Source: Soonwooa sp. (GTDB lineage Bacteria; Bacteroidota; Bacteroidia; Flavobacteriales; Weeksellaceae). From it: a stretch of DNA of 64,000 bases. Below are positions 43,743 through 53,075 of the stretch, piece after piece. Each line of letters starts with the position of its first letter. Positions within the stretch are counted from its first letter, which is position 1. Below the pieces are notes generated by a model. The model made no database searches. It worked only from the letters and a program-made list of their open reading frames with translations, and was not told the DNA's origin. Position numbers and translations under genes: made by a program. The stretch covers positions 1 through 64,000 of the forward strand of contig NZ_JASLDS010000071.1 of the NCBI RefSeq assembly GCF_030151385.1, in the 5' to 3' direction.

Positions 43743-44339
43743 ATGGCTTTTGAATTACCAAAATTAGGTTACGCATATGATGCTCTAGAACCAAACATCG
43801 ATGCAAAAACAATGGAGATCCACTATACTAAACACCACCAAGCTTATGTTGATAATCTTAACAAAGCGATTGAAGGTACGGATCTAGAAGGTAAAACGAT
43901 TGAGGAAATCTGCAAAATTGGCACCGACAAACCTGCAGTTAGAAATAATGGTGGTGGTCACTATAACCACTCGCTTTTTTGGGTAATTTTAACACCTGGA
44001 GGTAGCAAAGAGCCTGTTGGAAATGTAAAAGCTGCTATCGAAAATTATGGTGGTTTTGAAAAATTCAAAAATGATTTTTCTGAGGCTGCAAAAACAAGAT
44101 TCGGGTCTGGATGGGCTTGGTTATGCAAAAAAGAAGATGGTAGCGTTGCTGTATGCTCAACACCAAACCAAGATAATCCACTAATGCCTGTTGCTGATTG
44201 CAAAGGTACGCCAGTGCTTGGTCTTGATGTTTGGGAGCACGCTTATTACCTACATTATCAAAACAGAAGACCTGACTATGTTGGTTCTTTCTTTGATGTT
44301 ATCAACTGGGATAAAGTTGAGGAGCTTTTCAATAAATAA
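43743..44339 (+). CDS. sod: Fe/Mn superoxide dismutase
   Basis: This enzyme dismutates superoxide in the cytoplasm. The 198-residue protein has ELPKLGYAYDALEP, the first metal ligand in EIHYTKHHQAYVDNLN, the second in NHSLFW, and the Asp and His ligands in DVWEHAYYLHY. The residues that tune the metal look like the Mn type: GGHYNHSLFW has glycine where iron enzymes carry glutamine, and TPNQDNPLM supplies the distal Gln. Manganese or dual-metal use is therefore more likely than strict iron use. No signal peptide is present. Confidence 0.95.
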   Translation: MAFELPKLGYAYDALEPNIDAKTMEIHYTKHHQAYVDNLNKAIEGTDLEGKTIEEICKIGTDKPAVRNNGGGHYNHSLFWVILTPGGSKEPVGNVKAAIENYGGFEKFKNDFSEAAKTRFGSGWAWLCKKEDGSVAVCSTPNQDNPLMPVADCKGTPVLGLDVWEHAYYLHYQNRRPDYVGSFFDVINWDKVEELFNK

Positions 44340-44363
44340 GCTACAAACAATCTCTATTATATG

Positions 44364-44403
44364 ACGGCGGGCGACCATTAATGGTCGCCCGCCGTTGTTT
44401 TTA
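44364..44403 (+). terminator. Intrinsic terminator after sod
   Basis: A perfect 16-base inverted repeat (ACGGCGGGCGACCATT and complement) is followed by a T-rich run. Confidence 0.85.
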
Positions 44404-44711
44404 ATATTAACAATTGTTAATCTGAAATCGTTTGTAATTTTAAATTGACATAAGAGATTGTTAATGTATTTTTTGAAAGCTGGGTTCAAATTTTGGGTTT
44501 CTAGTTAGAAGTTAGATGTTTTAATTACGCATTAAGATTAGTCGCTCTCAGCTTGGATTTTAAACTGGATTCAGATCATACTAGCATTGATACAAAAGCC
44601 ATTTGTCAAAGTATAACATTTTGTATTGTCCTAAATATTCCGTTTTGTACAGAGATGTTTTTAAAGAGGAGCAATTTGTTTTTGAAACAATTTCTTCTTT
44701 AAATCTAAAAT

Positions 44712-44744
44712 AAAAAAAGGGCGCCCAATCTCCGATTGGGCGCC
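44712..44744 (-). terminator. Intrinsic terminator of the secreted nuclease gene
   Basis: An eleven-pair stem (GGCGCCCAATC with GATTGGGCGCC) has a three-base loop. On the minus strand it is followed by a run of seven T. Confidence 0.85.
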
Positions 44745-44772
44745 GCTATATTAAGTGTAATTTTTCTAACCT

Positions 44773-45972
44773 CTAAGGTTCTTTTTGTAAAACCACAAAT
44801 GCAGGGAAGTGATCACTATAACCTCCCGTAAATTTGTCTCCATCCCAAGATCTAAACGGATAACCTTTGTAATTCCCTTGTTTATTTATTAAATAATCAG
44901 GAGCATAGATTTCGGTTCTTAGGACTGTATAATCTTTTTTAAGAACATCTGCTGGTGCATATAAGTTAGCAGAAACAATGATTTGGTCAAACAAGTTAGG
45001 TGCATCTTGATAAGCTAGAGATGCCACACCTTTCTTATATAAAGGATACATCAAATTAAGATACGGCATAGACTCTGACAAATCTTTTGGCGAAGCCGCT
45101 GCTTTAAGAATGTTTTTAAGACTCGAACTAATTGGATCATCATTGAAGTCACCCATTGCAAGCATCTTTGTATTTGGGTTCATTACACGGATACTATCCA
45201 TTTGTTGTTTTAGCACTGCTGCAGCTGCATTTCTTTTTGGTAAAGAAATCGCTTCTCCACCTCTTCTTGATGGCCAGTGGTTAAGGAATAAAGCAATTGG
45301 CTCATTATCCAACATACCTGTTACTACCAAAATATCTCTTGTATATTCTCTTTTGCCATTTTCACCATAGATTTTAATTTCTTTCTTTAAAGAATTGGTT
45401 GGTGTAAATCTTCTTTTCTGATAAATAAAAGCAACATCAATACCTCTATAATCGTAAGAGTTGTAATGGATAATACCATAATCGTATTTTGCTAAAGCTG
45501 GCTGCTTAACGATATCTTGAACAACTTGTCTGTTTTCTACTTCAATAAGCCCAACAATAACTGGCGCAGTACCAGTGTATTTTTGTCCAAGTTCGGAGAT
45601 AACTTTAGATTCGTTTTCAAGCTTTTTGTTATAGATTTTGTGATCGTAATTTTTAGCACTTTTGGGTGTAAACTCATCCGAACCACTTTGGTATCTTACA
45701 ACACGTTTCCCTTTTAGAGCATCATCACTCCATTCGCCTTTGTAGTTTTCGTCAACTGTAAGGTATTTGATCGAGTCAATTGGAATACTTCTGTGGAATG
45801 AAGGATTGCTTTTATCCTTTGTACCATCAATATAATCAGCAGATTGGATAGTATCCCAAAGGTTTTCAACATTAAGAAAGCCTATTGTTGCAACCTTTCT
45901 TAATTGGCCTTTTTGTTGGGCGAAAACTAAACATCCAAGAGCTAAAGTCAAAATACTTAGATATTTTTTCAT
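44773..45972 (-). CDS. Secreted endonuclease/exonuclease/phosphatase-family protein
   Basis: This exported metal-dependent phosphodiesterase of 399 residues has signal peptide MKKYLSILTLALGCLVFAQ. The EEP fold motifs are present in order: the Asn in FLNVENLWD, the catalytic glutamate in VGLIEVENR, HWPSRRGG, the MGDFNDDP active-site Asp/Asn and the terminal GGYSDHFPAF. The likely substrate is extracellular nucleic acid or a phosphodiester. It is divergent from a TonB receptor and a DUF5689 lipoprotein, with promoters for both directions between them. This suggests a joint nutrient or phosphate scavenging locus. Confidence 0.87.
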   Translation of the reverse strand: MKKYLSILTLALGCLVFAQQKGQLRKVATIGFLNVENLWDTIQSADYIDGTKDKSNPSFHRSIPIDSIKYLTVDENYKGEWSDDALKGKRVVRYQSGSDEFTPKSAKNYDHKIYNKKLENESKVISELGQKYTGTAPVIVGLIEVENRQVVQDIVKQPALAKYDYGIIHYNSYDYRGIDVAFIYQKRRFTPTNSLKKEIKIYGENGKREYTRDILVVTGMLDNEPIALFLNHWPSRRGGEAISLPKRNAAAAVLKQQMDSIRVMNPNTKMLAMGDFNDDPISSSLKNILKAAASPKDLSESMPYLNLMYPLYKKGVASLAYQDAPNLFDQIIVSANLYAPADVLKKDYTVLRTEIYAPDYLINKQGNYKGYPFRSWDGDKFTGGYSDHFPAFVVLQKEP

Positions 45973-46004
45973 TGTATAAGATTTTATTAAAATTTTGAGG
46001 ACGA

Positions 46005-46012
46005 CAAATGTA
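46005..46012 (-). promoter_or_regulatory. Promoter -7 element of the secreted nuclease gene
   Basis: TACATTTG on the minus strand ends 32 bases before the ATG. The same octamer is used on the plus strand at 46130 for the divergent receptor. Confidence 0.5.
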
Positions 46013-46129
46013 CTATATTATTCTATAGTTTCTTAGCAAATCTAAAAAAATTAACAGACGCTTTAAGAGGTGTTAACTAAATTTAATCATAAATTAAGGA
46101 TAATGATTATTAAATATATTTTTTTTAAG

Positions 46130-46137
46130 TACATTTG
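46130..46137 (+). promoter_or_regulatory. Promoter -7 element of the TonB receptor-DUF5689 operon
   Basis: TACATTTG matches TAnnTTTG. The leader to the ATG at 46201 is about 60 bases, longer than for most genes here. Confidence 0.5.
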
Positions 46138-46200
46138 TGCCCCCGCAGCATAATGCATTGAAAGTTAAGTATAAAAAAGAGATTATAAATAGTTCAAAGT

Positions 46201-49065
46201 ATGATTAAAAAGTTATCATTAGTCTCCTTATTTACGTTGCTTCCAGCATCTTTTTACTTTGCGCAAACGACTGCTTTTGCGTATCTTAAAGATTCTGAAG
46301 GAAAACCTGTTGAAAGAGCAAACGTAAGTCTAAAAGGAGAAGGAAATGATGTAACGGCTGACAAGATTGGTTACTTCCAATTTGTTGATTTAAAGCCCGG
46401 TCATTATCAGATTATTGTAGCGAAACCAAATTTCGAAACGAAGGTTTTAGAATTTGATGTTAACGCAGAAAAGAAAAAAGATCTAGGCGTTATTACGCTT
46501 TACTCGACACTTTCCGGAGCAGACCAAGGCCTTGCAATAATTGACACATCTGGAGGTGACGAAGGATCTAACCAAGGATCCACTGTTGGTCTTCTACAAT
46601 CTTCGCAAGACGTCTTCAACAGAACTGCAAGTTACGACTTAGGATTCTATTGGTTCCGTCCAAGAGGTATTGATGGCAGAACTGGAGAAAATCTGCTAAA
46701 TGGTGTATCTATGGCAGGTGCTGATGATGGTAATGTAGACTTTGGTACATGGGGAGGACTTAACGAAATCACGCGTTATCCAGAAATCGCAAGCAACCAT
46801 GCTCCATCAGAATATGCATTCGGTGGTGCAAGTTCGGTTATTTACAAAAATACTTTGGCTGGCGACTACAGAAAAGGCAGTCAATTAACTTACTCTTTAG
46901 CTAACAGAAACTACAGAAATAGATTATCTTATAGATTCTCTTCTGGAATGTCAAAAAGTGGATGGGCTTTCACAGGGATGATTGCTAGACGTTGGGCACA
47001 AGAAGGAATCCAGGAAGGAACTTTCTATGATGCATACAGCGGCTATTTAGGAATTGAAAAAAAATTAGGAAACCATACACTAGCATTCAACGCTATTGGT
47101 TCTAAATATGATAGAAGTACTTCTAGTCCAAATACGCAAGAAGTTTACGATTATCGTGGCATCCATTACAACTCATATTGGGGCTGGCAAGGTGGCGAAA
47201 AGCGTAGCGAAAGAGTAAAAAGAGGTTTCCAACCAGTTTTACAACTTTCAGACTATTGGAAAATCAGCAATCGTGCTAACCTTTGGACGACAGTTTCCTA
47301 CCAATTCGGAAAAGAAAAATCTTCTAGATTAGATTGGTACAAAGCGGATAACCCGTCGCCAACATATTACAGAAACTTACCAAGCTATTGGATCAATTAC
47401 ACTAACCCATCTCCGGATCAATTTGCAAATATTGCAGAAAGAGAAAATTGGTGGACTAGTAACGACCAATCACACACACAAATTAACTGGGATAACTTAT
47501 ATGCTAAAAACCGTGACGGTGCTTTATACATGCCATCACTTGGTGGTAGAAGAGCGGCTTACTTTCTAGTTAACGATGTTAAAGATGATAAAATTTGGAA
47601 TGCATCGACTCACTTTACTTATGACTTTACAGACAAGACTAGATTTATCTTAAACGTTGCCTATCAAAACTACAAATCAGAACAATACAGAGAAGTAAAT
47701 GATCTTCTAGGTGCTGATTTTGCTTTGAACATGGATGCATTTGCTAACAACACAACTGGTAGCACAATCTATGGTCAATTCAACACTAAAGAATCTAATC
47801 AAGATGTTGCAAAAAAAGTTGGTGATAAAATTGGTTACGATTACATCTTTACAAGACAAGAAGTAAAAGTTAATCCAGCTGTAAAATTCTCAACAGGAAA
47901 CTTTGATGTTTTAGTTTCTGGTCTATTCGGATATACTACTAACAACAGAGAAGGTCTTTTTGAGCATTATCTTTACCCATCTTCTTATGGAAAAGGCGGT
48001 GACAAAAACTTCTGGAATGCTGGTCTTAAAGGTCAAGTTAGCTACAGAATCAATGGGAGAAACTTCTTAGTATATAACGGAGCATACTTCTCACAAGCAC
48101 CTTATCTTAATGATATCTACTTCAATGCAAGAGTTAGTGCTGTTGCGACACCAGACATTAAGAATGTTATTATTGACGCTAATGACTTAAGCTATGTATT
48201 AAATACACCAGTTGTTAAGTTAAGGTTAACAGGTTATATCGTTAACACTCAAAATGATACTAGCGTACAAAGATATTTTGCACAAGGTATTAAATTAACA
48301 ACACTAACTGAAGCAGGCGATCAAGCGCCTGTACAAGACGGTGCATTCATTACGCAAGTTCTTGCAAATGCTAACAAAAGAAATATGGGTATAGAACTTG
48401 GTACTCAGGTTAAAATTACACCTAGTTTAACAGCTTCTGGTTTGGTAAGTTTAGGACAATATACCTATACTAACAATCCTACGGTATATTTTGCATCAGA
48501 TGCAATCGGAACCTTTAGAGAAGTAAACGCTCAAGGTAACATCGTATCAAGATCTTATACTAACATGGGAACTGCAACGATTAAGAATTATAGACAAGGT
48601 GGTACACCACAAGAAGCATACTCTGTAGGCCTTCGTTACAGCAGTCCAAAATATTGGTGGATTGGTGCTAACTGGAATTACTTCGGGCATTCTTTCTTAG
48701 ATCCATCACCAATAACAAGAACGGCGAGATTCTATACAAATCCAGCATCCGGAGTTCCTTTTGATAATGCTACACCTGAAGAGTTAGCTAGAGTACTTGC
48801 TCCAACACAATTACCAACAGCATATTTCTTTAATGCTAACATTGGTAAATCATGGATGATTGGTAAATATTATGTTTTGGTATCTGGGTCGGTTAACAAC
48901 ATCTTAGGTAACAAAAATTATATCACAGGAGGATTTGAACAAACTAGAAACGTTAACTATCCAGATTTTGCAAAAGATTATGATAGCGGTAGTACTGTTT
49001 TTGCTCCTAAGTATTTCTACTCACAAGGAAGATCATATTTCGTAAACGTACAATTCAGATTCTAA
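46201..49065 (+). CDS. TonB-dependent receptor with carboxypeptidase-like N-terminal domain
   Basis: This is a large outer-membrane receptor of 954 residues. A signal peptide ends near YFAQ (residue 22), and a carboxypeptidase-regulatory-like domain follows (about 23-105: AYLKDSEGKPVERANVSL, VDLKPGHYQIIV). The plug contains FRPRGIDGRTGENLLNGVSMAG and SEYAFGGASSVIYKN, and a long barrel ends YFVNVQFRF. No SusD-like gene is present; the DUF5689 lipoprotein 18 bases downstream may play the surface-binding part. The substrate is unknown; a nucleic-acid or phosphate source is inferred from the divergent nuclease. Confidence 0.87.
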   Translation: MIKKLSLVSLFTLLPASFYFAQTTAFAYLKDSEGKPVERANVSLKGEGNDVTADKIGYFQFVDLKPGHYQIIVAKPNFETKVLEFDVNAEKKKDLGVITLYSTLSGADQGLAIIDTSGGDEGSNQGSTVGLLQSSQDVFNRTASYDLGFYWFRPRGIDGRTGENLLNGVSMAGADDGNVDFGTWGGLNEITRYPEIASNHAPSEYAFGGASSVIYKNTLAGDYRKGSQLTYSLANRNYRNRLSYRFSSGMSKSGWAFTGMIARRWAQEGIQEGTFYDAYSGYLGIEKKLGNHTLAFNAIGSKYDRSTSSPNTQEVYDYRGIHYNSYWGWQGGEKRSERVKRGFQPVLQLSDYWKISNRANLWTTVSYQFGKEKSSRLDWYKADNPSPTYYRNLPSYWINYTNPSPDQFANIAERENWWTSNDQSHTQINWDNLYAKNRDGALYMPSLGGRRAAYFLVNDVKDDKIWNASTHFTYDFTDKTRFILNVAYQNYKSEQYREVNDLLGADFALNMDAFANNTTGSTIYGQFNTKESNQDVAKKVGDKIGYDYIFTRQEVKVNPAVKFSTGNFDVLVSGLFGYTTNNREGLFEHYLYPSSYGKGGDKNFWNAGLKGQVSYRINGRNFLVYNGAYFSQAPYLNDIYFNARVSAVATPDIKNVIIDANDLSYVLNTPVVKLRLTGYIVNTQNDTSVQRYFAQGIKLTTLTEAGDQAPVQDGAFITQVLANANKRNMGIELGTQVKITPSLTASGLVSLGQYTYTNNPTVYFASDAIGTFREVNAQGNIVSRSYTNMGTATIKNYRQGGTPQEAYSVGLRYSSPKYWWIGANWNYFGHSFLDPSPITRTARFYTNPASGVPFDNATPEELARVLAPTQLPTAYFFNANIGKSWMIGKYYVLVSGSVNNILGNKNYITGGFEQTRNVNYPDFAKDYDSGSTVFAPKYFYSQGRSYFVNVQFRF

Positions 49066-49083
49066 CAAACAAAAATTAAAACA

Positions 49084-50487
49084 ATGAAAAATATATATTT
49101 AAAATCAGTCCTATTTGGCGCTCTGTCGACATTAGCACTAACATCTTGTGTGAAAACGGATGATTATGATGTGCCAACAATAGTATGTAACAATAAATTT
49201 GACGCGGCTAACCATACTTTAGCAGACTTAGTTACTATCGCTAAACCTAAACCAACACAAGCTGATATCATTAAAGATAACTATATCGTTGAAGCTTATG
49301 TATCTTCAAACGACGAGTCAGGTAACATCTACAAAATGATGTTTCTTCAGGACAAACCTGAAAACCCAACACAAGGTATCGAAATCGATATCAATGGTGC
49401 TAACCAATATTTAGACTTTCCTCAAGGTTCATTAGTTAGAATTAACCTAAAAGGTCTTATTGTTCAAGTTTCTAATAAAAACATTAAAATCGGAACATAC
49501 GACCCAAGCTACGCTGTAGGAAGAATTGAGCCAACTAGACTTGCAAACAATATGGCAAGAGTATGTGATGGTAGCAAAGCTGTATTAGCTACAATGGTGC
49601 CTTTAGAATTTAATTCAATTGGGGATGCATTAAAAGATAACGCACATATTAATCAGTTAATCAAGATTAAAAATGTTCAGTTCGAAGAAGGCGAATTAGC
49701 AAAGAACTTTGCTGATGATGCTGGAACAGGAGACCGTTATATCGCTGATAAAACAGGTGGTAGATTAGATCTTCGTTTTAGTAATTATGCAACTTATGCT
49801 AAAACACCTATCTCTCCTAAGTTTGCAGGAAGTGGTGATATTACTTTAATCTTGACAAAATACACTAATGCTAGTGGTACTGGTTCAGGAACTGACCAAG
49901 CTTATACAAGAGGACTAGATGACATCAACTTCGATAAGCCACGTCAAGCGATTGGTATCATTGGAGGAACAGATATAAAATATTTAGGTTCTTTCACAGA
50001 AGATTTTGAAAGCTATCCAGTTGATAATGCATTGTTCCCTAAATATCTTAACTATGCGTATAAAGGTAACAGATATTGGCAAATTAAATCATTTAGCAGC
50101 AACAAGTATATCCAAATGTCTGCTAATGCTGGTGGTACAGCTGATTACCATACATTCTTCATCGTTCCTGTAGATTTTTCAACAGCTAAATCATTCTCGT
50201 TCAGAGTTACCACAGGTTTTTATAATGGAGATGGTTTAAAAGTATATACAACCAACAACTACTCTCCAGGAGCTGATATCTCTACAGCAACATTAACTGA
50301 GATTACTTCAAACTTTACAATTCCTAAAACACCAACAACAGGTTACGGAACTTTAGCTCCAGCAGGGTCTTATAGCTTCCCTTCAACTTTAAAAGGAAAT
50401 GGATTTATAGTTTTCAAATATGAAGGTACTAGTCCTAGTGTTACAACAACATATCAAATCGATGATATTGTAGTTAAAAACAACTAA
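49084..50487 (+). CDS. DUF5689 surface lipoprotein
   Basis: This lipoprotein of 467 residues has signal MKNIYLKSVLFGALSTLALTSC and lipobox cysteine near 22. The DUF5689 region (about 40-285) contains DNYIVEAYVSSNDESGN and LVRINLKGLIVQVSN, an OB-fold-like pattern as in nucleic-acid-binding proteins. The C-terminal half begins with GSFTEDFESYP and runs to YQIDDIVVKNN, matching a choice-of-anchor J / DUF5017 type beta-sandwich. It is encoded with a TonB receptor and opposite a secreted nuclease, which fits a substrate-binding role at the cell surface. Confidence 0.82.
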   Translation: MKNIYLKSVLFGALSTLALTSCVKTDDYDVPTIVCNNKFDAANHTLADLVTIAKPKPTQADIIKDNYIVEAYVSSNDESGNIYKMMFLQDKPENPTQGIEIDINGANQYLDFPQGSLVRINLKGLIVQVSNKNIKIGTYDPSYAVGRIEPTRLANNMARVCDGSKAVLATMVPLEFNSIGDALKDNAHINQLIKIKNVQFEEGELAKNFADDAGTGDRYIADKTGGRLDLRFSNYATYAKTPISPKFAGSGDITLILTKYTNASGTGSGTDQAYTRGLDDINFDKPRQAIGIIGGTDIKYLGSFTEDFESYPVDNALFPKYLNYAYKGNRYWQIKSFSSNKYIQMSANAGGTADYHTFFIVPVDFSTAKSFSFRVTTGFYNGDGLKVYTTNNYSPGADISTATLTEITSNFTIPKTPTTGYGTLAPAGSYSFPSTLKGNGFIVFKYEGTSPSVTTTYQIDDIVVKNN

Positions 50488-50523
50488 AATAATTAAAAAG
50501 GATAACTTCCTTTTGTCAAAAAT

Positions 50524-50557
50524 AAAACCGCTCCTAACAAGAGCGGTTTTTATTTTT
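50524..50557. terminator. Bidirectional terminator between the DUF5689 and DUF4126 genes
   Basis: A ten-pair perfect stem (AAAACCGCTC with GAGCGGTTTT) has T-rich sequence on both strands. Confidence 0.85.
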
Positions 50558-51161
50558 AAGTGACTTTCTCAATATTCGGTTTTGGTTTTGGCTTGAATTT
50601 ATTCCAAAGTTTTCGTCCGAATACAAATACTAAAATCACAAGACCAATTGCAAAAATAAAAGCTAAAACTGGTAAAGCTAAAGCAAATATAGACATTACA
50701 CTAGCGCCAGCCGTTTCGGTTGTGGCAACAACATGATTTCCGATTCCGCCTGTTGTGGCTGTTGAGGCGACACGAGTGCCAGCAAATCCTGAAGCAATTG
50801 TTGCCGCAGTTCCTCCACCAGCAATTAAAGCCAACGCCCACTCAGATACACCATCAAGACCGATATATTGACTTGCAAAAAGCACAGAGCCTGCAACAGT
50901 AGCCAAAGGAATTGAAATACTATCGAGAATGTTATCAATATAAGGAATGTAATAGGCTAAAATCTCCACCAAAGTTGCAACACCTGTTGTTATCAAAGCA
51001 GGCAAAGAAGCCAACCATTGGAAACTTTCGTTGGCAGGAATCCAATGAAAATACGAAGCTAAACTCACAATAAACATTGGCAAAAACACGCGAAAGCCTG
51101 TTGCAGCAGCGAGACCAATACCTACGAAAATGCTAAATAAATAAGGAAGAAAATCGGACAT
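50556..51161 (-). CDS. DUF4126 integral membrane protein
   Basis: This 201-residue membrane protein of unknown function has several hydrophobic segments (about 5-33, 48-70, 80-100, 108-125 and 160-185). The family-typical glycine/alanine-rich stretch ALALIAGGGTAATIASGFAGTRVASTATTGGIGN is present in part or whole. A basic, proline-containing C-terminal tail (KFKPKPKPNIEKV) extends into the cytoplasm. It follows rnpA after 52 bases and could be a late operon member. Confidence 0.82.
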   Translation of the reverse strand: MSDFLPYLFSIFVGIGLAAATGFRVFLPMFIVSLASYFHWIPANESFQWLASLPALITTGVATLVEILAYYIPYIDNILDSISIPLATVAGSVLFASQYIGLDGVSEWALALIAGGGTAATIASGFAGTRVASTATTGGIGNHVVATTETAGASVMSIFALALPVLAFIFAIGLVILVFVFGRKLWNKFKPKPKPNIEKVT

Positions 51162-51213
51162 AGTTTTTTGTTTAAAATTTCAAACATCAAAAACTATGCA
51201 AAGTACTGATTGA

Positions 51214-51576
51214 CTACTTCTTAGAATTGAAGAGGTTGTTAAATTCTTTTGTAACGCATTCTAGATTGTCGGGCATTGTTTTAGAAACCCAAAACAACAT
51301 CACTGATGCAGCATTCCCGAACTGTTCTTCAAGAACTGATTTGTTCAATCGATAGTATTCTCTCAATAATCTTTTGATACGGTTGCGATCGACCGCTTTT
51401 TTAAAAAACTTTTTCGAAACCGAAACACCGACACGACTACGCTGTTGCTCGGGAATATTTTTAAGAACAATTAATCGTGCGTTGCCATACGACATCCACT
51501 TCCCTTTTTTGAAAAGCAAATCAATATCAGATTTTTTCTTTAATTTTTCGGATTTTGGATATCGGAAGTCTGTCAT
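51214..51576 (-). CDS. rnpA: Ribonuclease P protein component RnpA
   Basis: RnpA is the protein cofactor of RNase P, which matures the 5' ends of tRNAs. The 120-residue protein has the basic RNR motif KKAVDRNRIKRLLREYYR and the preceding RVGVSVSKKFF. The start at MTDFRYPKSEKLKKKSDI is usual for the family. It is not next to rpmH as in many bacteria; it follows tcdA with a three-base gap, an arrangement consistent with other Bacteroidota. Confidence 0.93.
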   Translation of the reverse strand: MTDFRYPKSEKLKKKSDIDLLFKKGKWMSYGNARLIVLKNIPEQQRSRVGVSVSKKFFKKAVDRNRIKRLLREYYRLNKSVLEEQFGNAASVMLFWVSKTMPDNLECVTKEFNNLFNSKK

Positions 51577-51579
51577 ATT

Positions 51580-52305
51580 TTATTTTCTTCCCGTTAAACT
51601 ATTAATGACTTCCGCCGCAGCATAAAGACCAAACAACGCAGGGATAAAGCTAATTGTCCCATAAAACGACTTTTTGAAATTGCTACCATCTGTCAATTTC
51701 AAGCTGTTTTCATCTTGGATTTCGGTTGAGAAAACACATCTAAAGCCTTTGGTAACACCTTCTTTTTTCAAGCGTTTTCTAACTTGTTTTGCGAGCAGGC
51801 AATTGTTGGTTTTGCTAATATCACGAACCATCACTTTACTAGGATCTGTTTTTCCACCAGCGCCCATTGCAGACACTAATTTAATTTTATTTCGGCGACA
51901 AGTTTTTATCAAACTTAACTTCGGCGTCAATGAGTCTATACAATCTAAAACATAATTGAATTTCTCCGACACAACCAATTCTTCCATACGCTCTGGACTA
52001 AGAAATTCGTTGATCTTTATTAAATCTAATTTTGGATTAATATCCATCAATCGATCTGCAACAACATCTACTTTGTGCTGTCCAACTGTCGAAGTCAAAG
52101 CTGGCAATTGGCGATTAATATTAGTAATGTCCACTGTATCGCCATCCGCAATATACAGATGTCCTACGCCTGCACGCACCAAAAATTCGGCAGCAAAAGA
52201 ACCAACGCCTCCAAGACCTACAACCAATATTTTTGCATCATTCAGAACTTTAAGACCTTCCTCTTTTAATAAAAGTTCTGTACGTTCTAGCCAAATTTCA
52301 CTCAT
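51580..52305 (-). CDS. tcdA: tRNA threonylcarbamoyladenosine dehydratase TcdA (ThiF/E1-like)
   Basis: TcdA cyclises the t6A37 modification of tRNAs to ct6A, using ATP to activate the carboxylate. The 241-residue protein has the nucleotide-binding VVGLGGVGSFAAE, the acidic and asparagine positions in ADGDTVDITNINRQ, and the YVLDCIDSLTPK segment typical of the YgdL branch. A single domain is present, with no ThiS-like partner nearby. It overlaps tatD by eight bases and precedes rnpA, so a tRNA-linked operon is apparent. Confidence 0.88.
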   Translation of the reverse strand: MSEIWLERTELLLKEEGLKVLNDAKILVVGLGGVGSFAAEFLVRAGVGHLYIADGDTVDITNINRQLPALTSTVGQHKVDVVADRLMDINPKLDLIKINEFLSPERMEELVVSEKFNYVLDCIDSLTPKLSLIKTCRRNKIKLVSAMGAGGKTDPSKVMVRDISKTNNCLLAKQVRKRLKKEGVTKGFRCVFSTEIQDENSLKLTDGSNFKKSFYGTISFIPALFGLYAAAEVINSLTGRK

Positions 52306-52924
52306 TGTTTAAAATTAAATTCAGGTTCTGTTTTATAAGAGATTGCATTTCTGACAAAGACATTGACTTCAGGATCGAAGCTTTTTCATAAATTTCAGAA
52401 ATACGGATATCCGAAGCATCGGTTTCGAGAAAAAAACGATTGTTGGGACATTCTCTAAAAACAGACTGCAAAGATAGGTTTTCCAACAAAGATTTACCAA
52501 AACTTAGAAAAAAACCAGCATTTAATAATGATAAAGCCAAACTTTCTTTTTTGTTAAATCCATGGACAATCATTGGGACTTTTGCAATTTTCTTAAACTT
52601 CAACAAATCCGAATGCCTTCGAACACAATGTATGATCACAGGTTTTTGCAAAGAATTCGCTAATAAAATTTGTTGCGTAAAAATTTCTTCTTGCATGCTC
52701 GCTTCTGCTTCCACCAAAGCATCGAGACCGCACTCTCCTATCGCAAGACAATTGGATTCTTGTGCACGGCTTTTGACCCAATCCAAATCCCTTTCGAAAT
52801 CGGCATCGATATCTTTCGGATGAAGTCCAACAGAAAAAAATTCAGGATTATCTACCGAAAACAAATCAAGGTTATAAATCCCGAGATGTCCTAAATGATG
52901 ATGGTGAAAGTCAAAAAAATCCAT
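52298..52924 (-). CDS. TatD-family metal-dependent hydrolase, short form
   Basis: This TIM-barrel hydrolase of 208 residues probably acts as a nuclease or D-aminoacyl-tRNA deacylase like other TatD proteins. Metal-binding motifs are the HxH site in DFHHHHLGH, the glutamate in AIGECGLD, the histidine in VIIHCVRRHSDLL, and FLETDASD. It is shorter than the usual 250-260 residues: the loops between strands are reduced, and the stretch after the terminal ETD motif is brief. The ATG is the first of a three-gene operon with tcdA and rnpA. Confidence 0.85.
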   Translation of the reverse strand: MDFFDFHHHHLGHLGIYNLDLFSVDNPEFFSVGLHPKDIDADFERDLDWVKSRAQESNCLAIGECGLDALVEAEASMQEEIFTQQILLANSLQKPVIIHCVRRHSDLLKFKKIAKVPMIVHGFNKKESLALSLLNAGFFLSFGKSLLENLSLQSVFRECPNNRFFLETDASDIRISEIYEKASILKSMSLSEMQSLIKQNLNLILNNE

Positions 52925-53075
52925 TCTTCAAATATAAGAACCTGTCCAAAGAATTCGGCAAAGAAGATTTAATACTTTGAAAAAATATTTCAACCGAATT
53001 TCAAACTGACTCTAATTTAACGAAATTAAAATCAACTTCTTACAATTAAAAAATTTACTTAAATTTACCACCAAT

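Larger units (their letters stand above)
44340..44772. other. 433-base intergenic region between two strong terminators
   Basis: The region holds the sod terminator (44364-44403) and a second terminator (44712-44744) serving the leftward nuclease gene. The roughly 310 bases between them are AT-rich, with no convincing gene, promoter or repeat. Confidence 0.6.
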
